In this document: one piece after another, positions 37,609 to 47,334 of the stretch | Position numbering within the stretch: the first letter of the stretch is position 1 | How the letters are laid out: each line of letters opens with the position of its first letter | Source: Photobacterium sanguinicancri | Lineage (GTDB): Bacteria; Pseudomonadota; Gammaproteobacteria; Enterobacterales; Vibrionaceae | Length of the DNA stretch: 64,000 nt | Assembly: GCF_024346675.1 (NCBI RefSeq) | Contig: NZ_AP024850.1 | Span: forward strand, 1,240,001-1,304,000 | Direction of reading: 5' to 3' | The notes under the pieces: generated by a model | Told to the model about the DNA's origin: nothing | Databases searched by the model: none | The model's input: the letters and a program-made list of their open reading frames with translations, nothing else | Position numbers and translations under genes: made by a program

Positions 37609-38709
37609 ATGATGAAGCTATTATCTACGTCAGGTCTTTTTACGATTGGTTTAACCGCTATTTTAGTGTCGGGCTGTGATAAAGCGGCCGTCGAACCAAG
37701 AGTGATCGCTCAGCCGATAAAAATTTCCACGGTGTCATTGGCCAATGCTGCACCATTATTGACTTTTCCCGCTGTCGCAGCTGCGGCAGACAAATCCAGC
37801 TTATCTTTTCGCATCCAAGGCGAAGTTACTAAAGTATTGATTCGTCCTGGTGCATTAGTGAAAAAAGGCCAGTTACTGGCAGAACTTGAACCTACAGATT
37901 ATCAACTAGAAGTCGATGATGCGCTCGCTAAATATAATGTGGCAGATAGCCAGTATCGTCGTTCGGCAAAATTGGTCGATAAAGGCTATATAGCGCAGTC
38001 TCAATTTGATGAATTACGCGCCCAACGTAGTATCGCCAGAGCGCGATTAGATCTTGCGCGATTACGGTTAACCTTTACTAAACTACGTGCGCCTTTCTCT
38101 GGTGTTATCTCTAAAGTCCCCATTGAAGAATTTGAAAACGTACAAGTGGGCCAACAAGTGATGAATATCCATAGTACTAAGCAGGTGGACATTCATATTC
38201 AAGCGCCAGATATGGTTTTCTCTCAGCGTTCAGCGGTCGAGATTGAACGTGATAGACCCAATGCCCGCGTAGTAATGCCTGATGGCGTGGAATATCGCGC
38301 CAAGCTAAAAGAATTCACCACCGAGCTTGACCCTGATTCAGGCACTTTCCTTGTAACGTTAACCATGCCAATGCCTAGCGATCGCTTCATTCTTGATGGT
38401 ATGGCCGTTGAAGTAAAAGCGGATGCGCAAAAGTTGAAAATTTATCAAGAAGGTGAGCCTGTTGTGCCCGTTGAAGCTATTTTCAACGAAGACGGTGATG
38501 GGATCGAACAAGCCAATAAATTCGTATGGGTCGTCAATACGGACAATACCGTCACGAAACGGCAAATCATAACCGACAAAGTGGTTCCTGAAGGGGTGCG
38601 AATTCTTTCTGGTGTGACAGAAGGTGAGCAAATAGTCATCGCGGGTGGTAATCGCCTTCGTGATGGGCAAAGTGTGATTGTTGTTGATGAAGAGGATAAC
38701 CAACCATGA
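37609..38709 (+). CDS. RND efflux periplasmic adaptor (membrane fusion protein) 2
   Basis: 366 residues from ATG 37609, which follows GAGGGGG by seven bases; a second ATG lies directly after. Signal peptide with lipobox LVSGC, then the lipoyl half (IQGEVTKVLIRPGALVKKGQLLAEL), hairpin and second lipoyl half (TFTKLRAPFSGVIS). It overlaps the pump gene by four bases (ATGA). About a quarter identical to adaptor 1 by eye; the two may form a mixed hexamer. Confidence 0.9.
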   Translation: MMKLLSTSGLFTIGLTAILVSGCDKAAVEPRVIAQPIKISTVSLANAAPLLTFPAVAAAADKSSLSFRIQGEVTKVLIRPGALVKKGQLLAELEPTDYQLEVDDALAKYNVADSQYRRSAKLVDKGYIAQSQFDELRAQRSIARARLDLARLRLTFTKLRAPFSGVISKVPIEEFENVQVGQQVMNIHSTKQVDIHIQAPDMVFSQRSAVEIERDRPNARVVMPDGVEYRAKLKEFTTELDPDSGTFLVTLTMPMPSDRFILDGMAVEVKADAQKLKIYQEGEPVVPVEAIFNEDGDGIEQANKFVWVVNTDNTVTKRQIITDKVVPEGVRILSGVTEGEQIVIAGGNRLRDGQSVIVVDEEDNQP

Positions 38710-41700
38710 AACAAGATATCGCATCCTATTTCATCGAAAATAAAGTGATTAGCTGGATGTTGACGCTTATCTTTATGATCGGCGGCACCATGGCTTTCTT
38801 TGGTCTTGGCCGTTTGGAAGACCCTGCTTTTACGATTAAAGATGCCATGGTGGTGACCTCATACCCTGGCGCCACCCCGCTGCAAGTTGAAGAAGAGGTG
38901 ACGTACCCGATTGAAAAAGCGATTCAGCAGCTGACCTATGTCGATGAGGTGAATTCCATTTCAAGTCGTGGCTTATCACAAATAACGGTCACGATGAAAA
39001 ACAACTATGGCCCAGACGATTTACCCCAAATTTGGGATGAACTACGCCGAAAGGTCAACGATTTAAAACCGAGCTTACCACCCGGTGTTGCTGACCCTTC
39101 GGTGATTGATGATTTTGGTGATGTGTTCGGCATTTTATTAGCGATAACGGGGAATGGTTACAGCTACAAAGAATTGAATGATTACGTTGATTACCTACGA
39201 CGAGAAATCGAGTTAGTTGATGGTGTTGGTAAAGTGTCAGTCACTGGAACGCAGCAAGAACAAGTCTTTATTGAGATATCACTCCAGCGTTTGACTAGTT
39301 TGGGAATTTCTCCCCAAACGATTTATGGCACCTTAGCGGCACAAAACTTAGTTAGCAGTGCAGGGGCTGTGCGTGTGGGTGATGAATATATTCGAGTTCA
39401 CCCAACAGGCGAGTTCAAAAACGTTGATGAGCTTGGGGACTTGATCATCACGGAGAGTGGTGCAGAAGGGCTGATTTATTTACGTGATGTCGCCACCATT
39501 CAGCGTGGTTTTAAAGAAATTCCCTCCAATCTGATTAATTTCAATGGTAAGCAAGCACTGAACGTGGGGATCTCGTTTGTCTCTGGCGTCAATGTGGTGA
39601 AAATTGGTGACCAAGTTCAGCGTCGCCTTGCCGAATTGAAAGAACAGCAGCCTATTGGGATTAACATTAGTGCTGTTTATAGCCAGCCAACGGAAGTGGA
39701 TAAATCGGTCAGTGGCTTTGTGGTCAGTTTAGGCCAAGCTGTCGCCATTGTGATCGTAGTGTTGTTGTTTTTTATGGGGCTACGGTCCGGTCTTTTGATT
39801 GGCTTAATTCTGTTACTGACAGTGTTAGGTACTTTTGTGTTCATGAAGTGGATGGCAATCGACTTACAACGTATCTCCTTAGGGGCTTTGGTTATCGCGC
39901 TGGGGATGCTGGTGGATAATGCCATCGTGGTGGTCGAAGGGGTGCTGATAGGGATGCAAAAGGGGCGGACTCGCTCTCAGGCTGCCTCTGATATTGTTAC
40001 CCAAACCAAGTGGCCCTTGCTAGGGGCGACGGTTATAGCAGTAATGGCGTTTGCCCCCATTGGTTTGTCACAAGATTCGACTGGTGAGTATTGCCGAACC
40101 TTATTTACCGTATTACTTGTTTCCTTAATGCTTAGTTGGTTTACCGCGATTTCGCTCACGCCCTTTTTCTGCGACATGTTCTTTAAGAGCGTTAAAATCG
40201 ATGAAAACGCCAAGGATAGTGATCCTTATGCGGGTAAATTCTTCGTCGTATATAAAGCCTCTTTAGAGTGGTGTATGCGCCGCGCATGGTTAACGGTTGT
40301 TTCGCTCGTGATTATGCTGGGTGTCAGTTTGTATGGGTTTACCTTACTTAAACAGTCCTTCTTCCCTTCTTCAACAACGCCTATGTTTATGGTGGACGTG
40401 TGGCTGCCAGAAGGCACCGATATTCGTGCGACCAATGCGGCGTTAAAAGAGTTGGAAGGGGCTTTACAACAGCAAGACGGGGTCGAGTATGTTAGCTCAA
40501 GTGCAGGGAAAGGTTCGCAGCGATTTATGCTGACCTACACACCTGAAAAAAGCTATGCCTCATACGGTGAACTTATTGTTCGCTTGGAATCGTTTGATGC
40601 AGTGCTACCTAATATGGCGATGTTTAGCGAGTTACTCGATAAGGAATTCCCACAGCTTGAGTACAAGCTCAAACAAATCATGCTTGGTCCATCTTCTGGC
40701 GCCAAAATTGAAGCGCGTCTTGTTGGGCCTGATCCAACGGTGTTACGTAGCTTAGGAAAGCAAGTGGTCGATATTATGCATGCCGATCCCGGTGCGTTTA
40801 ATATTCGTCATGATTGGCGTGAACGTACCAAGGTTATTGAGCCTGTATTTAATGAAAGCCAAGCGCGTCGATACGGTATTACCAAAGAAGAAGTTGATGA
40901 CTTATTACAAATGGCTTTTTCTGGCTTAACGGTTGGTATTTACCGAGATGGGACTAACTTGATGCCAATTGTGGCGCGTTTACCAGAGAAAGAACGGGTC
41001 GATGTTTCTACTATTGAAGGCATGAAAATATGGAGCCCCGTCAATCAAGGTTACGTACCGTTACAACAAGTCATGCTGGGTGTGAACATACGTTGGGAAG
41101 ATCCGTTGATTGTTAGAAAAGACCGTAAGCGAATGCTAACTGTCATGGCCGATCCCAACCCATTAGGTGATGAAACGGCTGCAACGGTGCAAGCACGTAT
41201 TCAACCTGTGATTGAAGGACTCGATTATCCTCCAGGCTATTCTTTAGAGTGGGGCGGTGAGTATGAATCGTCGGCTGATGCACAAGCGTCGTTATTCTCA
41301 ACTATGCCTATGGGCTACTTGGTGATGTTCTTGATTACGATTTTCTTATTCAAGAAGGTTAAAGAAGCCTTGATTGTGTGGGCGACAGTTCCACTGGCGG
41401 TAATCGGTGTGACGACAGGCTTATTAGCCCTTAATACGCCATTTGGTTTTATGGCGTTACTTGGATTTTTAAGTCTTTCTGGCATGTTAGTTAAAAACGG
41501 TATTGTCCTGATTGATCAGATAGAAATTGAGGTAGCCAGCGGTAAAGACATGTATAGCGCCGTGGTTGATGCGGCGGTGAGTCGGGTACGACCTGTGTGT
41601 ATGGCGGCGATAACAACCGTGCTCGGGATGCTACCTTTATTACCTGATGTGTTCTTTAAGCCAATGGCGGTTACTATTATGTTTGGTCTGAGCTTTGCCA

Positions 41701-41798
41701 CTGTGCTGACCTTGATTGTGGTGCCTGTGCTTTATCGTTTGTTTCATAAGGTCGAGATTCCAGACTCTAGTTCGGTGCAGTTAGCGACGCAGAGCTAA
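38706..41798 (+). CDS. RND-family multidrug efflux pump
   Basis: 1030 residues with twelve membrane helices in two halves: the first helix is near residues 15-32 and the next set begins about 333; the second half repeats from about 515 and 860. The proton-relay Asp pair appears in helix 4 (LGMLVDNAIVVVEGVLIGM). Large periplasmic loops (about 35-330 and 555-855) are the substrate porter and docking domains. Third gene of a two-adaptor operon; no outer-membrane channel gene is in this window, so TolC is presumably supplied elsewhere. Substrates unknown. Confidence 0.94.
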   Translation: MKQDIASYFIENKVISWMLTLIFMIGGTMAFFGLGRLEDPAFTIKDAMVVTSYPGATPLQVEEEVTYPIEKAIQQLTYVDEVNSISSRGLSQITVTMKNNYGPDDLPQIWDELRRKVNDLKPSLPPGVADPSVIDDFGDVFGILLAITGNGYSYKELNDYVDYLRREIELVDGVGKVSVTGTQQEQVFIEISLQRLTSLGISPQTIYGTLAAQNLVSSAGAVRVGDEYIRVHPTGEFKNVDELGDLIITESGAEGLIYLRDVATIQRGFKEIPSNLINFNGKQALNVGISFVSGVNVVKIGDQVQRRLAELKEQQPIGINISAVYSQPTEVDKSVSGFVVSLGQAVAIVIVVLLFFMGLRSGLLIGLILLLTVLGTFVFMKWMAIDLQRISLGALVIALGMLVDNAIVVVEGVLIGMQKGRTRSQAASDIVTQTKWPLLGATVIAVMAFAPIGLSQDSTGEYCRTLFTVLLVSLMLSWFTAISLTPFFCDMFFKSVKIDENAKDSDPYAGKFFVVYKASLEWCMRRAWLTVVSLVIMLGVSLYGFTLLKQSFFPSSTTPMFMVDVWLPEGTDIRATNAALKELEGALQQQDGVEYVSSSAGKGSQRFMLTYTPEKSYASYGELIVRLESFDAVLPNMAMFSELLDKEFPQLEYKLKQIMLGPSSGAKIEARLVGPDPTVLRSLGKQVVDIMHADPGAFNIRHDWRERTKVIEPVFNESQARRYGITKEEVDDLLQMAFSGLTVGIYRDGTNLMPIVARLPEKERVDVSTIEGMKIWSPVNQGYVPLQQVMLGVNIRWEDPLIVRKDRKRMLTVMADPNPLGDETAATVQARIQPVIEGLDYPPGYSLEWGGEYESSADAQASLFSTMPMGYLVMFLITIFLFKKVKEALIVWATVPLAVIGVTTGLLALNTPFGFMALLGFLSLSGMLVKNGIVLIDQIEIEVASGKDMYSAVVDAAVSRVRPVCMAAITTVLGMLPLLPDVFFKPMAVTIMFGLSFATVLTLIVVPVLYRLFHKVEIPDSSSVQLATQS

Positions 41799-41829
41799 GT
41801 CGGTCAAATATCGCGATAGATGAGATACG

Positions 41830-41863
41830 AAAAAGGCTCCGCTTTTATTAAAGCGGAGCCTTT
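41830..41863. terminator. Shared terminator, RND operon and pyrC
   Basis: A perfect 14-bp stem, AAAGGCTCCGCTTT (41832-41845) with its complement (41850-41863), loop TATT. T tract is clear on the minus strand, so it ends pyrC; on the plus strand it is weaker. Confidence 0.9.
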
Positions 41864-41898
41864 GTGCTATTCAGTTTGCAGTTTGAATTAAAGAGCGC

Positions 41899-42927
41899 TT
41901 AGCGTACTTTCCACTGCATGTCTTCACCCGCCAGAATTGGCACTACTACGTCGTTACCAAAGGTCATGGTTTCAGGTACTGCCCATGCTTCTTTTTGTAG
42001 CGTAATCGTGTCGGTGTTACGCGGTAGGTCGTAGAAGTCAGGGCCGTTAAAGCTGGCAAAGCCTTCTAGCTTATCTAAAGCATCAGCTTCTTCAAATACA
42101 CTCGCGTAAAGCTCGATAGCGGCGTGTGCTGTGTATGAACCTGCACAACCACACGCTGATTCTTTACGGCCTTTAGCGTGTGGCGCTGAATCTGTCCCTA
42201 AGAAGAACTTCTTGCTGCCACTGGTTGCGGCTTCAATCAACGCTTGTTGATGCGTGCTACGTTTTAGGATTGGTAGGCAGAAAAAGTGTGGACGGATACC
42301 GCCAACCAACATGTGGTTACGGTTAAACATCAGATGGTGAGCTGTAATTGTCGCAGCAACGTTCGGGCCTGCATTTTTCACAAACTCTACAGCGTCAGCC
42401 GTGGTGATGTGCTCAAGAACAATTTTCAGTTCTGGTAGCATGTCAACAATTGGGCCTAAAACGTTATCTAGGAAAGCTTTTTCGCGGTCGAAGATATCAA
42501 CATCGTGTGTAGTCACTTCACCGTGGATAAGCAAAGGCATACCGACTTCTTGCATTGCTTTGAATGTAGGAAGTAGCTGTTCAATCGAAGTCACACCTGA
42601 ATCTGAATTGGTTGTTGCGCCAGCAGGGTAAAGTTTAGCGGCGTAAACATGGCCAGTGGCTTTGGCTTTGCGGATTTCTTCAGGAGAGGTGTTGTCGGTT
42701 AGGTAGATAACCATAAGAGGGGAGAAATTGCCTTGAGGACCTTCAGCAAGAATACGTTCACGATAAGATAATGCTGCATCGGTGTCCGTTACTGGTGGGA
42801 TCAAGTTTGGCATTATGATCGCGCGTCCCATATAACGGCTGATGTCGCGAACAGTATCTTTTAGTACGTCGCCATCGCGTAAATGCACATGCCAATCATC
42901 GGGGCGTGTGATAGTCAAAGTCGTCAT
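41899..42927 (-). CDS. pyrC: Dihydroorotase
   Basis: 342 residues. Third step of pyrimidine synthesis: N-carbamoylaspartate to dihydroorotate. Metal ligands: the DWHVHLRDG HxH motif (about residues 12-16), the carboxylated lysine in [12 protein letters not shown] (about 101), LIHGEV and LEHIT histidines, and the catalytic Asp in GTDSAPH. Type of PyrC found in enterics. Upstream lie a PurR-box match and a long inverted repeat. GGGAGG before the ATG is the ribosome site. Confidence 0.96.
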   Translation of the reverse strand: MTTLTITRPDDWHVHLRDGDVLKDTVRDISRYMGRAIIMPNLIPPVTDTDAALSYRERILAEGPQGNFSPLMVIYLTDNTSPEEIRKAKATGHVYAAKLYPAGATTNSDSGVTSIEQLLPTFKAMQEVGMPLLIHGEVTTHDVDIFDREKAFLDNVLGPIVDMLPELKIVLEHITTADAVEFVKNAGPNVAATITAHHLMFNRNHMLVGGIRPHFFCLPILKRSTHQQALIEAATSGSKKFFLGTDSAPHAKGRKESACGCAGSYTAHAAIELYASVFEEADALDKLEGFASFNGPDFYDLPRNTDTITLQKEAWAVPETMTFGNDVVVPILAGEDMQWKVR

Positions 42928-42948
42928 AGTCGCTTACCTCCCAAAAAA

Positions 42949-43012
42949 TTTGCCCGATTCTAAAAGTATAACTTAATGATGTAAAGGTGAATTCTACATC
43001 AAATCGGGCAAA
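42949..43012. repeat. 11-bp inverted repeat flanking the pyrC promoter
   Basis: TTTGCCCGATT (42949-42959) and AATCGGGCAAA (43002-43012) are perfect complements, 42 bases apart. A TATACT -10 candidate (minus strand, 42966-42971) lies between them. The inner arm would form the start of the pyrC leader. Confidence 0.8.
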
Positions 43013-43024
43013 CGGTGATTTTAG

Positions 43025-43040
43025 ACGCAATCGTTTGCTG
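43025..43040 (-). promoter_or_regulatory. PurR box upstream of pyrC
   Basis: ACGCAATCGTTTGCTG matches the PurR consensus ACGCAAACGTTTGCGT at 13 or so of 16 positions and is nearly palindromic. pyrC is a known PurR target in enterics. Confidence 0.65.
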
Positions 43041-43060
43041 GAGGTCGCTATTTGGTCGTG

Positions 43061-44080
43061 TTATTTCCTATTCATTAACACGACTGAGTAGACGACTACT
43101 GACATGCCAATCGCATGGTACAAGGTAAATGCTTCTCCCAGTAATACCACAGCGAAGATCGCAGTAATAGCTGGGCCTATATTACTGGTTAAGCTGAGTT
43201 GCGAGGGACTTAAGCGTTGCATTGCTGCTGCGATTAAGAAAGAAGGCAATACGGTACAAAAGAACCCCATTATCACACCTATGATGATGAACTCTCGACT
43301 AAATGTACTTGGCTCAACACCAGTGATATTACTTTGTAACAGAATGATAAATCCCGCCGAACCCATACCGATACAAGTAAAGAGTTGGCTGCCCATTTTG
43401 GTGATCAGGGATTTACTCAATACTAAATAGGTCGCGAAGATGATTGCAGAACCTATGGCTAGTCCACTGCCTAATAGGGTGTTACCTCCCATGCTGGATA
43501 GGTCGTGCGCCACGATACAGCTGACGCCGAGATACCCTAATCCTGTTGCTTTCAGGGTACGTGATGAAGGCGTTTGTTTTAGCCAGAACCAGCTAATTAG
43601 CACCACAAATGTTGGGAACAGGAATATAAGTAAACGCTCAAGCTGCGCACTGACGTACTGAAGCGACAAAATATCCAAGTAGGAAGCTATGTAATAGCCT
43701 AATACACCAACAAGCCCTGCGGGTAAGCTATAACGAAGAAGGTTACTCCTATGGGTTTGATGGCGGCATAGCCATAGCAGCATCGCAAGGTAAAAAGGGA
43801 GCGAGAAAGCAGCACGTATCGCCATTATAGCAACGGGATCGCCGCCGAATTGATACGCGAACTTAACCAAAATCGGCTTGATAGAAAATAGCACTGTCGC
43901 AATTAATGCCAGCAGTATCCCAGTGGCAATATCTGCGCCTGTATTATTTCGCACCTCTATATTTCGCGCCTCTGTATTTCGCGCTTCCGTATTCAGGGTG
44001 TCCGTCTTTTGGGGGGCACTAGCAACGTTGCTTTGCTTGATATTGTTATTTGAGTGCGTGTTTGCGTTGGTTGTATCCAT
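43061..44080 (-). CDS. EamA/DMT-family transporter
   Basis: 339 residues. The first 48 residues are hydrophilic and contain an NTEAR-NTEAR-NIEVR repeat encoded by four 15-bp tandem units. Ten membrane segments follow, in two EamA halves (about 52-190 and 200-335). Family exports small metabolites or amino acids; the substrate is not predictable. The ribosome site before ATG 44080 is weak. A leader ORF with a good ribosome site lies upstream. Confidence 0.85.
   Translation of the reverse strand: MDTTNANTHSNNNIKQSNVASAPQKTDTLNTEARNTEARNIEVRNNTGADIATGILLALIATVLFSIKPILVKFAYQFGGDPVAIMAIRAAFSLPFYLAMLLWLCRHQTHRSNLLRYSLPAGLVGVLGYYIASYLDILSLQYVSAQLERLLIFLFPTFVVLISWFWLKQTPSSRTLKATGLGYLGVSCIVAHDLSSMGGNTLLGSGLAIGSAIIFATYLVLSKSLITKMGSQLFTCIGMGSAGFIILLQSNITGVEPSTFSREFIIIGVIMGFFCTVLPSFLIAAAMQRLSPSQLSLTSNIGPAITAIFAVVLLGEAFTLYHAIGMSVVVYSVVLMNRK
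43945..44004. repeat. Four 15-bp tandem repeats inside the EamA gene
   Basis: TATTTCGCACCTCTA, TATTTCGCGCCTCTG, TATTTCGCGCTTCCG and a decayed TATTCAGGGTGTCCG, in frame (5 codons each, encoding N-T-E-A-R on the minus strand). Length can vary by slippage without shifting the frame. Confidence 0.85.
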
Positions 44081-44222
44081 ACTTGGCTCTTTATTAACAA
44101 CTGTGAAGTTCGCAGTAAAGGTGTCAGCTGAGCGGTGATGGATGCAGGAGGAAGGCTATTTTTTCGGCTGAAGCTTTGGTTTGAATCATAGCGGCTGTGC
44201 ATACATCACAGCCCAAAGGAAA

Positions 44223-44309
44223 CTACAGGCTGAGAGTCTGGGAGAGGTTGAGCCAGAGGAGGTGAGCGGGTGCTGTCGCACAAGTTAGTGAAGGGTGATA
44301 GGTCATCAT
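44223..44309 (-). CDS. Possible 28-residue leader peptide upstream of the EamA gene
   Basis: ATGATG at 44309-44304 is preceded by GAGGAG (44319-44314), a strong ribosome site, and the frame runs 28 codons to TAG. The peptide begins MMTYHPSLT and is leucine-rich towards the end (LLWLNLSQTLSL). A hairpin, GGCTGTG/CACAGCC (44193-44213), follows the stop codon. No homologue is known to me and no amino acid run is obvious, so attenuation is a guess. Confidence 0.35.
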   Translation of the reverse strand: MMTYHPSLTCATAPAHLLWLNLSQTLSL

Positions 44310-44442
44310 ACTGCTCCTCGTCGTTAAGAAATAATCATGTTTAAAAACAAGCTAAAGCTTTTGGTCTTTAGCCGCAAGGGTATGGTATTAAAACAGTGCG
44401 AAATAAGGGGATAGTTGAATATCACCGAATAAGCGCGCATAT

Positions 44443-44470
44443 AAAAACGGCTAACTGATGTTAGCCGTTT
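44443..44470 (-). terminator. Terminator of the chemoreceptor gene
   Basis: AAACGGCTAAC (44445-44455), TGAT, GTTAGCCGTTT (44460-44470); minus-strand T tract follows. Confidence 0.92.
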
Positions 44471-44525
44471 GTCTTTTATGTTGATTGCATCACGCTTACT
44501 TGGTGATCAATGAAGCCAAAATTAA

Positions 44526-46529
44526 TTAAACCTTAAAGCGATGCACCAAGCTGTTTTGCTGGTGGGCCAGTTGATCCAGCTTGCTACTTGCTTCTGCGAC
44601 TTCTTCCATTGAAGTAAAGTTTGCATCAGCAATATGGCTGATATCTTCAAGGCTACGTGCAATGTTCCCCGTGGTACTGCGCTGCTCTTGCGCTGCATGG
44701 GCAATGTGCTCGCTCATTTCGCTGATATCTAGAATAATGGCTTGGATTTCTTCCATTGCACCGTTGGCATCTGATGCTTGACTGATGCTGTTATCCATCT
44801 CAGAAACGCAGCTTTGCATCATGGTAACAGCCTGCCCAGAGCTGCTTTGTAAGCTTTGAATCATGGATTCAATTTCAGCGGTTGAATCTGTGGTACGTTT
44901 CGCAAGGACACGAACTTCGTCTGCGACTACAGCAAACCCGCGACCTTGATCGCCTGCGCGTGCTGCTTCAATTGCTGCGTTTAATGCGAGTAAGTTGGTT
45001 TGGTCTGCGATATTGCGAATGACATCTAAAATTGATCCAATATTACTGCTCATTTCTTGTAGCTTGCCTACGGCACTGACTGACTCATCCAGTCGCGTAG
45101 ATAATTGGTGAGCGGTATTGATGTTGCGGCTCATTACGTCACGGCCAATATCAGCGGCTTTACTCACTTCAATAACACGTTCCATTGAGCTTTGTGCGCT
45201 GCGAGAGACATCTGCCACGGATTGCTCCATTTCTGTCATTGCCGTGGCAACAGAGCCTGTTTGCTGACGCTGTTCATTGAGGCGATCTTTAGCCGCAGTT
45301 GTTGTAGTTTGGTTTTCAGTTGCAACATTGGTTAAATCTTCAGAAGCAGAACTGATCTCTCCCAACACCTCTTGTAAGTTGCCAGCTAAGGTATTGATAT
45401 GGCTGCTCAGCTTTTGGAATTCGATGAAGTGATTATTTTCAATTCGCTGAGTCATATCACCATCGGTAAGCGCTTCTAATGTTTTAAGTGTTGAACGAAG
45501 TGGTTTTCGTACGCTTTGTGCGAGTACCCAGCCGATGAAAATTGCAAAAAATGTCACACAAAAACCGATAAGCACAGCATTACGTAGGCCTTGATTATAG
45601 GCAGTTTCAGCTTTTTCGATAGCACCATTCATCAGGCTGTTTGCTTGATTTTGGAAGGTGTTAAGTAAGTTAACAGCTTCATCGACTTCTGTCGCTAATA
45701 CCGAGATGTTGTCATACAGGCGGTTTTTAGCATTGACGTAATCGTAATGGGTCGCAAGGATACCGTCGCTTTGGCCTATATCACGCGTATATTGCTGAAT
45801 AGCCTTATCAAAGTTTTGTTTTAGTGCCGGTAGTTGAGTTGATAAACCTCGGTAAGCATCATTCAAATGGCTGATATAGCGTCTGTTTTTTTTCATCGCC
45901 TTACTGATAGCGTCAGCATCATCGATGGCAAGGGCATCGGATGTAATGGTTTCTGTTTGCTCTAACTTGATGAAATAACTCTTAGCCATCATTTTTACAG
46001 TGAAGCTCTCTTGATCATCAATGTATTCCTTCATCTTTACGCTTAATTGGGGGTAAAGTTGTTGGAATCGGCGGGCCATTCGTTGACGTTCAGCTTGAGC
46101 AACAAGTTGTGTGCGATAATTGGCCATCGCATTATTTGCCTCAGTGAAATAACGTTGTTCTAGGCTTAGTAGCTGATCGGTTTGGGCGCGAAGTGCTGGG
46201 TGTTTTTGCACTTCGTTAAGCAATGCTTCCTGTGTCGCTAAATAGGTATTGTGCGCTTCAGTGAAGGTTGCTTGATAGGTTGCCATGCGATCGAGGTTTT
46301 GACTGGTGAGGTAGTCTTTGAAAATCTTGTCGGCTGCTAATAAGCGTACACTCGCTTGGCTGGCAGTCGAAACTAGCGGTAGCGATTCTGATGTAACCGC
46401 CTCTAGCTGGGCATGAATGCGGTTAGTTCCTTGCAACATCAATGCGATTGTTATAACAAAAAGTACAACCATGACTGCAAATCCCGCATACATTCGACGT
46501 ATGACAGAGGTTTGTCTTTTATTCTTCAT
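44526..46529 (-). CDS. Methyl-accepting chemotaxis protein
   Basis: 667 residues. Membrane helices at about 13-32 and 319-340 enclose a 285-residue helical periplasmic sensor (HBM-like length). HAMP follows (about 341-395), then the signalling domain with the hairpin tip [40 protein letters not shown] (about 510-550, given in family terms). No C-terminal NWETF-type pentapeptide; ends LVHRFKV. Ligand unknown. Confidence 0.93.
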   Translation of the reverse strand: MKNKRQTSVIRRMYAGFAVMVVLFVITIALMLQGTNRIHAQLEAVTSESLPLVSTASQASVRLLAADKIFKDYLTSQNLDRMATYQATFTEAHNTYLATQEALLNEVQKHPALRAQTDQLLSLEQRYFTEANNAMANYRTQLVAQAERQRMARRFQQLYPQLSVKMKEYIDDQESFTVKMMAKSYFIKLEQTETITSDALAIDDADAISKAMKKNRRYISHLNDAYRGLSTQLPALKQNFDKAIQQYTRDIGQSDGILATHYDYVNAKNRLYDNISVLATEVDEAVNLLNTFQNQANSLMNGAIEKAETAYNQGLRNAVLIGFCVTFFAIFIGWVLAQSVRKPLRSTLKTLEALTDGDMTQRIENNHFIEFQKLSSHINTLAGNLQEVLGEISSASEDLTNVATENQTTTTAAKDRLNEQRQQTGSVATAMTEMEQSVADVSRSAQSSMERVIEVSKAADIGRDVMSRNINTAHQLSTRLDESVSAVGKLQEMSSNIGSILDVIRNIADQTNLLALNAAIEAARAGDQGRGFAVVADEVRVLAKRTTDSTAEIESMIQSLQSSSGQAVTMMQSCVSEMDNSISQASDANGAMEEIQAIILDISEMSEHIAHAAQEQRSTTGNIARSLEDISHIADANFTSMEEVAEASSKLDQLAHQQNSLVHRFKV

Positions 46530-46882
46530 AATGTCCCTAAATAGTCGCTCAAGGCATACTTGGGTGAGTGTGTATGCAAAATAAGAAAAGTACGTTTAAC
46601 CGCTGAGTCTGACTTCTTTTTCATCGGTGTTTCATTACTAATCAAAATAGCTAAGTATCTGTTCTGTACTATGTTTGACTGTAACACCAGTTGTAGAGTC
46701 TTAATGTTAGCCTTGATAATAATTGAGTTTCTAATACACATTCTTTGAACTGCGCTGCAAAAAAAGAGTCACAGAATGCAATATTCACTGGAATTAATGT
46801 TTAAAACAGTGTTCAATATTGCTCTGAACGCTGGAGTCGAGCATACTCTTTGGTGATGTAATCTTTTGAAATGGAGCATGGC
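46530..46882. other. Intergenic region chemoreceptor / hinT
   Basis: 353 bases, divergent promoters, no ORF supported. A candidate hinT promoter is TTGCTC (46819-46824), 17 bases, CATACT (46842-46847). No sigma-28 site was recognised for the chemoreceptor. Confidence 0.4.
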
Positions 46883-47233
46883 ATGGCCGAAGAAACGATC
46901 TTCAGTAAAATTATTCGTAAGGAAATCCCAGCGGATGTCCTTTATCAAGATGAGATGGTGACAGCATTTCGTGATATTAACCCGCGTGCGCCAAGTCATA
47001 TTCTGATTATTCCGAATAAGCTGCTTCCAACAGTTAACGATATAGAAGCAGACGATGAAGCGATGATGGGACGTTTGTTTACCGTTGCACGTAAATTAGC
47101 GAAAGACGAAGGTATTGCTGAAAATGGTTACCGTTTAATTGTGAACTGTAATCCGCATGGTGGCCAAGAGGTTTACCATATCCACATGCATTTAGTCGGT
47201 GGTCGTCCACTTGGCCCTATGATTGTTGGCTAA
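46883..47233 (+). CDS. hinT: Purine nucleoside phosphoramidase HinT (HIT family)
   Basis: 116 residues from ATG 46883, with TGGAG six bases before; four in-frame codons upstream were excluded. The HIT triad HIHMH is at residues 99-103 area, with the preceding [13 protein letters not shown] block. Hydrolyses AMP-lysine and other phosphoramidates. Start of the hinT-ycfL-lpoB-thiK neighbourhood shared with enterics. Confidence 0.95.
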   Translation: MAEETIFSKIIRKEIPADVLYQDEMVTAFRDINPRAPSHILIIPNKLLPTVNDIEADDEAMMGRLFTVARKLAKDEGIAENGYRLIVNCNPHGGQEVYHIHMHLVGGRPLGPMIVG

Positions 47234-47241
47234 ATAAGTAA

Positions 47242-47277
47242 GAGGAGTGAAGGCATGCTAGGCATGGTTCACTCCTC
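47242..47277 (+). terminator. Hairpin after hinT
   Basis: GAGGAGTGAA (47242-47251) and its complement TTCACTCCTC (47268-47277), 16-base loop, no T tract. May be a weak terminator or processing site. Confidence 0.5.
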
Positions 47278-47334
47278 GTTATTGACTGTTTGTTGGTGAT
47301 TAACCAGCTCAATGGATGAAAGGCTATAAATTTC

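Larger units (their letters stand above)
44081..44525. other. Intergenic region EamA gene / chemoreceptor
   Basis: 445 bases holding the candidate leader ORF, its hairpin, and the chemoreceptor terminator. The rest is unassigned. No regulator gene or operator was recognised. Confidence 0.6.

Noticed and set aside
43878..44138. Plus-strand ORF opposite the EamA N-terminus
   Set aside because: Open because of the 15-bp tandem repeat; no ribosome site; opposite frame of a real gene.
46526..46748. ORFs on both strands upstream of the chemoreceptor
   Set aside because: AT-rich promoter region, no ribosome sites, no family resemblance.
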